5,062 nt of DNA, from contig JAADFA010000031.1 in the NCBI GenBank assembly GCA_013153135.1, positions 1 through 5,062 on the forward strand, read 5' to 3'. Shown piece after piece: positions 4,597 through 5,062 of this stretch (its first letter is position 1; every line of letters begins with the position of its first letter). The notes beneath the pieces are model-generated. The model was not told the origin of the DNA. It worked only from the letters and a program-made list of their open reading frames with translations, and did not search any database. The position numbers were made by a program, and so were the translations under genes. Source of the DNA: Chloroflexota bacterium (GTDB lineage: Bacteria; Chloroflexota; Anaerolineae; Anaerolineales; DRMV01).

Positions 4597-5062
4597 GTCC
4601 GGGCCAGGGATCATCTGCCCGGCGAATGCGCGCCCGGCAAGCCTTACAGCGAGCCAAACGTGCGCTGCAGCGTGGCCACCGCGCACGGGCGCGCGTGTGG
4701 GCCTGGCGCGCGGCCCGACTCGACCCCAACTGGGACCTCCCCTGGGCCCTGCTTGGCTGGCTCAGCACCGACCCGCGCGCCCGACGGCACTACTATATCC
4801 AAGCCTTACGCCGCAATCCCGAGAATAGGTGGGTGCGCCAACAGCTGCGCGCCCTGTTCGCGCGGGAAGATACCTCCCGGGCAGCCTCTCGCCCTGCCGC
4901 GCCACCGCGAGCCCGGCCGCAGCCTGCGCGGCGCAAGGCGTGGGCCTGGGCCTTAGCCCTCACCCTGATGCTCAGCGTAGCCCTGGCTGCGCGTGGGCTG
5001 CCCTCTCCCTGGGCCACCGCGCGCGCGGCCTGGGTGCGGCTGATAGCCACTGCCACGCCCAC
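4593..5062 (+). CDS. TPR-like single-TM protein, 5' part
   Basis: An open frame of 156 codons runs off the right edge, so it is partial. ATG 4593 overlaps the amidase stop as ATGA and is preceded by GGAGGGGAG (4578-4586), six bases away. The first 90 residues are very Arg-rich and look like two TPR-type helical hairpins (ALQRGHRARARVWAWRAARL, then DPNWDLPWALLGW, then YYIQALRRNPENRWVRQQLR). A Pro/Ala/Arg linker follows at about 95-114, then a membrane helix at about 116-134. The visible sequence ends in IATATP, which may be the beginning of another Pro/Thr linker leading to an outer domain. The order would be cytoplasmic TPR, membrane, then an exported part. In Chloroflexota similar proteins can carry an extracellular peptidase-type domain, but none can be seen here. 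Function is unknown; coupling to the amidase suggests a role at the cell wall. Confidence 0.8.
   Translation, partial: MSPGQGSSARRMRARQALQRAKRALQRGHRARARVWAWRAARLDPNWDLPWALLGWLSTDPRARRHYYIQALRRNPENRWVRQQLRALFAREDTSRAASRPAAPPRARPQPARRKAWAWALALTLMLSVALAARGLPSPWATARAAWVRLIATATP

Noticed and set aside
4793..5062. 89-aa reverse-strand frame at the right edge
   Set aside because: It is the antisense of the Arg/Ala-rich TPR-TM gene, which has coupling, a ribosome binding site and a membrane helix in its favour.

Overview
The window looks like a chromosomal piece of a GC-rich bacterium, most probably a member of the Chloroflexota (Anaerolineae-like). The reasons are threefold. There is a TPR protein of the 45-residue 'LNNLA..LR.RYA.TGDL.DLE.AI' type. 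There are membrane-anchored SH3b, amidase and TPR proteins with Pro/Thr-rich 'PTATPT' linkers. There are abundant short-repeat elements between genes. This assignment is inferred from style; no phylogenetic marker gene is present.

Layout. (a) 1-1185, minus strand: a two-gene unit. A 41-codon ORF that looks like the front part of a CpXC zinc-binding domain is followed 14 nt later by a large TPR-repeat gene that runs off the left edge. A plausible housekeeping promoter lies at 1237-1265. (b) 1186-1610: a 425-bp divergent intergenic region. It holds about 170 bp of degenerate heptanucleotide repeats forming an imperfect inverted structure, then a near-perfect sigma-54-type -24/-12 motif and two mutually exclusive hairpins in front of the next gene. 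(c) 1611-2822, plus strand: a compact phage-style lysis cassette, made of a three-helix holin-like protein and a GH25 lysozyme with a C-terminal SH3b domain, closed by a strong intrinsic terminator. (d) 2824-3460: a perfect 13-bp inverted repeat whose right arm contains the ribosome binding site of a possible 34-aa ORF, followed by a membrane-anchored SH3b protein. (e) 3461-3828: a 368-bp gap with a cluster of GC-rich REP-like hairpins and then a -10 element very close to the next start codon. (f) 3829-5062: a membrane-anchored Amidase_3-type N-acetylmuramoyl-L-alanine amidase, overlapping by ATGA with a TPR-like, single-TM protein cut by the right edge.

The plus-strand genes share a cell-wall theme: muramidase, holin, amidase and two SH3b wall-binding modules. 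No capsid, tail, integrase or terminase gene is visible, so the lysis pair may be domesticated or may sit at the edge of a prophage outside the window. No single system here is clearly new. The best items for a second look are the CpXC remnant in front of the TPR gene, the heptad-repeat hairpin, the sigma-54-like motif in front of the holin, and the hairpin that would hide the start of the 34-aa ORF.
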